Shown: positions 6,026 to 7,454 of the stretch, one piece after another | Numbering within the stretch: position 1 is the first letter of the stretch | Layout of the letters: each line of letters opens with the position of its first letter | Translations under genes and position numbers: made by a program | Notes under the pieces: generated by a model | What the model was told of the DNA's origin: nothing | Databases searched by the model: none | The model's input: only the letters and a program-made list of their open reading frames with translations | Assembly: GCA_022566355.1 (NCBI GenBank) | Contig: JADFJB010000166.1 | Location: 1 to 7,454, forward strand | Source: a candidate division KSB1 bacterium | Lineage (GTDB): Bacteria > Zhuqueibacterota > JdFR-76 > DREG01 | Length of the DNA: 7,454 bases | Reading direction: 5' to 3'

Positions 6026-7210
6026 ATGAACGGACAAACACTCAGATCTCTAAATTTTGAAGAAAAACCAGCGCCAAAGCGAATTATTGGTCATGTCAAA
6101 GGAACCTTACCTGGCCCTACTTTGATTTGCACTTCCGCTTTACATGGAAATGAACCTGCCGGATTCAAAGCCCTCGACAGGATATTTAATACCATTCGCA
6201 AAAACAAAATTACAATAAGAGGCGAGTTCCTCGGCCTGGTAGGCAATCTTTCAGCTCTAAAAGAGCAACGACGTTTCATCGATCGTGATCTCAATCGCGG
6301 ATGGTTTAAAGAACATATCGCCGCTCTCAAAGCAGGAAGTCAGTTGTTGGATAAAACTGAAGATCATGAGCGTCTGGAATTACTTGAAAATATTGAGAAA
6401 GTGGTACAGTCTGCAACAAGCGATATCATTTTTCTTGACCTTCATACGACATCCGGCAAGAGCGTTCCTTTTTTAGTAATTAGAGATATTCTACAAATTC
6501 GTAAATTCGTATTAGATTTTCCAATGCCAATCATTCTTGGCTTAGAAGAGCAGCTTAAAGGTACGCTCCAGGAGTACATGGGAAATTTAGTTCCCATTGG
6601 TTTTACGATCGAGGGCGGACAACATGATGATCCAAAATCGATCGATCAATTAGAAGCTGGGATTTGGCTAACTTTAGCCAATTGTGGGATCATTGAAAAC
6701 CAGGGTAAAAATGGATATGTCAAATACTCCAGGGATGCCTTGACTGCAGTTACTGAGGATTTACCACGTGTGTTTGAGGTTCGTTTCCGCCATTCAATGA
6801 AACCACAGGATCGGTTCCGGATGAAGCCTGGATATGAGAGTTTTCAAACAATAAAACAGGATGAAATCCTGGGCAGGGACGCAACTGGCGAAGTTAAAGC
6901 TGAAGAAAAGGGTAGAATACTGATGCCGCTATATCAAGCACAAGGTGAAGATGGCTATTTTATCATTCATGAGTTCAATTCAATTTGGCTTACTGTGTCA
7001 GAATATCTTCGTCGCTTGCAATTGGATTCGGTTTTGCACTTGTTACCTGGAGTGAAAGAATTTCGTGGGCAAAAAGATACCCTCATAATCAGTAAAATGA
7101 TTATTCGATTTTTTGCAATCGAAATATTTCATCTTCTGGGTTACCAAAAAATTAGAATGATGGGTAAAAATATTATCATGCGACGCCGATTAGACATTTT
7201 GCCCAAATAA
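6026..7210 (+). CDS. AspA/AstE-family zinc-dependent deacylase
   Basis: This is a 394-residue member of the succinylglutamate desuccinylase / aspartoacylase family (zinc carboxypeptidase M14 fold), enzymes that hydrolyse an N-acyl amino acid or related amide. The zinc ligands are visible: H40 and E43 in ALHGNEPAG, and H140 in DLHTTSG. RRFIDRDLNR supplies R83, N90 and R91, which line up with R63, N70 and R71 of human aspartoacylase. E196 in TIEGGQH is at the place of the catalytic glutamate. The catalytic part covers about residues 20-225. The rest is a beta-rich C-terminal domain, with the usual PGYESFQTIKQDEIL and GRILMPLYQAQGEDGYFII blocks, then about 60 residues ending in a basic tail. The substrate cannot be told from sequence. 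The ATG has no Shine-Dalgarno and follows AT-rich DNA. The gene stands alone, preceded by a palindromic repeat and followed by a terminator hairpin. Confidence 0.9.
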   Translation: MNGQTLRSLNFEEKPAPKRIIGHVKGTLPGPTLICTSALHGNEPAGFKALDRIFNTIRKNKITIRGEFLGLVGNLSALKEQRRFIDRDLNRGWFKEHIAALKAGSQLLDKTEDHERLELLENIEKVVQSATSDIIFLDLHTTSGKSVPFLVIRDILQIRKFVLDFPMPIILGLEEQLKGTLQEYMGNLVPIGFTIEGGQHDDPKSIDQLEAGIWLTLANCGIIENQGKNGYVKYSRDALTAVTEDLPRVFEVRFRHSMKPQDRFRMKPGYESFQTIKQDEILGRDATGEVKAEEKGRILMPLYQAQGEDGYFIIHEFNSIWLTVSEYLRRLQLDSVLHLLPGVKEFRGQKDTLIISKMIIRFFAIEIFHLLGYQKIRMMGKNIIMRRRLDILPK

Positions 7211-7232
7211 AGGTTTATTATTGGTAACAATT

Positions 7233-7424
7233 CTATTCAGCCATTAGCTTTTAGCTGTTGGCTTTTTAGAGTCCCGTCCTGAAAAAAGTTAACAGTTAGT
7301 AGTCGTAGTTTTTCTTTTTTTCTTTTTTTTTGTATATATGTGGATAACTTCAAACATGACAACCTATTTCAGGACAAGACACAGTAAGCTAAAGGCCAAC
7401 AGCTAAAAGCCAATGGCTGAATAG
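7233..7424. repeat. 192-base nested inverted-repeat (MITE-like) element
   Basis: The outer arms 7233-7266 and 7391-7424 are inverted copies matching at 32 of 34 positions. Inside them, 7271-7294 and 7357-7380 are a second inverted pair matching at 18 of 24 positions, with GTCCTGAAA / TTTCAGGAC as the perfect core. The centre (7295-7356) holds a T/C-only tract near 7309-7331 and no gene. Long arms, a short non-coding centre and a position just after a gene fit a MITE or an internally deleted insertion sequence. A large bidirectional terminator is the alternative. No target-site duplication is obvious outside the arms. Confidence 0.65.
7239..7267 (+). terminator. Intrinsic terminator of the deacylase gene
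   Basis: AGCCATTAGCT (7239-7249) pairs with AGCTGTTGGCT (7253-7263) around a TTT loop, with one T-T mismatch and one wobble pair. TTTT follows at 7264-7267. It lies 28 bases after the stop codon. The same hairpin is repeated in inverse orientation at the far arm of the surrounding element, where it would serve minus-strand transcripts. Confidence 0.65.
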
Positions 7425-7454
7425 TTACGACCATCAATAAAAAGTTTGCTAAAA

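Noticed and set aside
7339-7347. TGTGGATAA, the reverse complement of the DnaA box TTATCCACA
   Set aside because: It is a single copy with no cluster, no replication gene and no other origin features; one chance match is credible.

Overview
The window is AT-rich bacterial DNA carrying six genes or gene remnants. Nothing in it is phage-like, there is no transposase gene, and there are no RNA genes or CRISPR arrays. The trio fdhD, a small protein of the kind I recall as DUF7009, and a YdeP-type molybdopterin oxidoreductase, together with a small outer-membrane-barrel-like protein, suggests a Gram-negative bacterium. I would guess Bacteroidota or another FCB-group lineage. That placement is inference from gene content; there is no marker gene here.

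Left part (1-1600). The window opens inside the C-terminal third of a HAD-type class C acid phosphatase / 5'-nucleotidase of the e(P4) type (ends at 301). A gene with a strong ribosome binding site then encodes a 149-residue exported protein with beta-barrel character (498-947). A stem-loop (988-1024) separates it from a converging minus-strand locus (1575 to 1030). That locus has a perfect Shine-Dalgarno and ATG and about 155 codons of good open frame, but the first 27 codons contain four in-frame TAA stops. I call it a broken gene for a secreted protein.

Centre (1600-5480). A divergent intergenic region with a consensus TATAAT leads into a three-gene operon: fdhD (TTG start, sulfurtransferase that activates Mo/W-bisMGD enzymes), a 123-residue protein of unknown function, and a 768-residue YdeP/FdhF-like molybdopterin oxidoreductase with a predicted Cys ligand to the metal. 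FdhD probably matures the oxidoreductase. The small middle protein is the best candidate for something undescribed, because it is wedged between an enzyme and its maturase. No partner electron-transfer subunit is encoded nearby.

Right part (5480-7454). A 546-base non-coding stretch ends in a palindromic repeat element (about 5829-5994) lying just upstream of a zinc-dependent AspA/AstE-family deacylase (6026-7210). That gene is followed by an intrinsic terminator which is also one arm of a 192-base nested inverted-repeat element (7233-7424). The element looks like a non-autonomous mobile element or a large bidirectional terminator.
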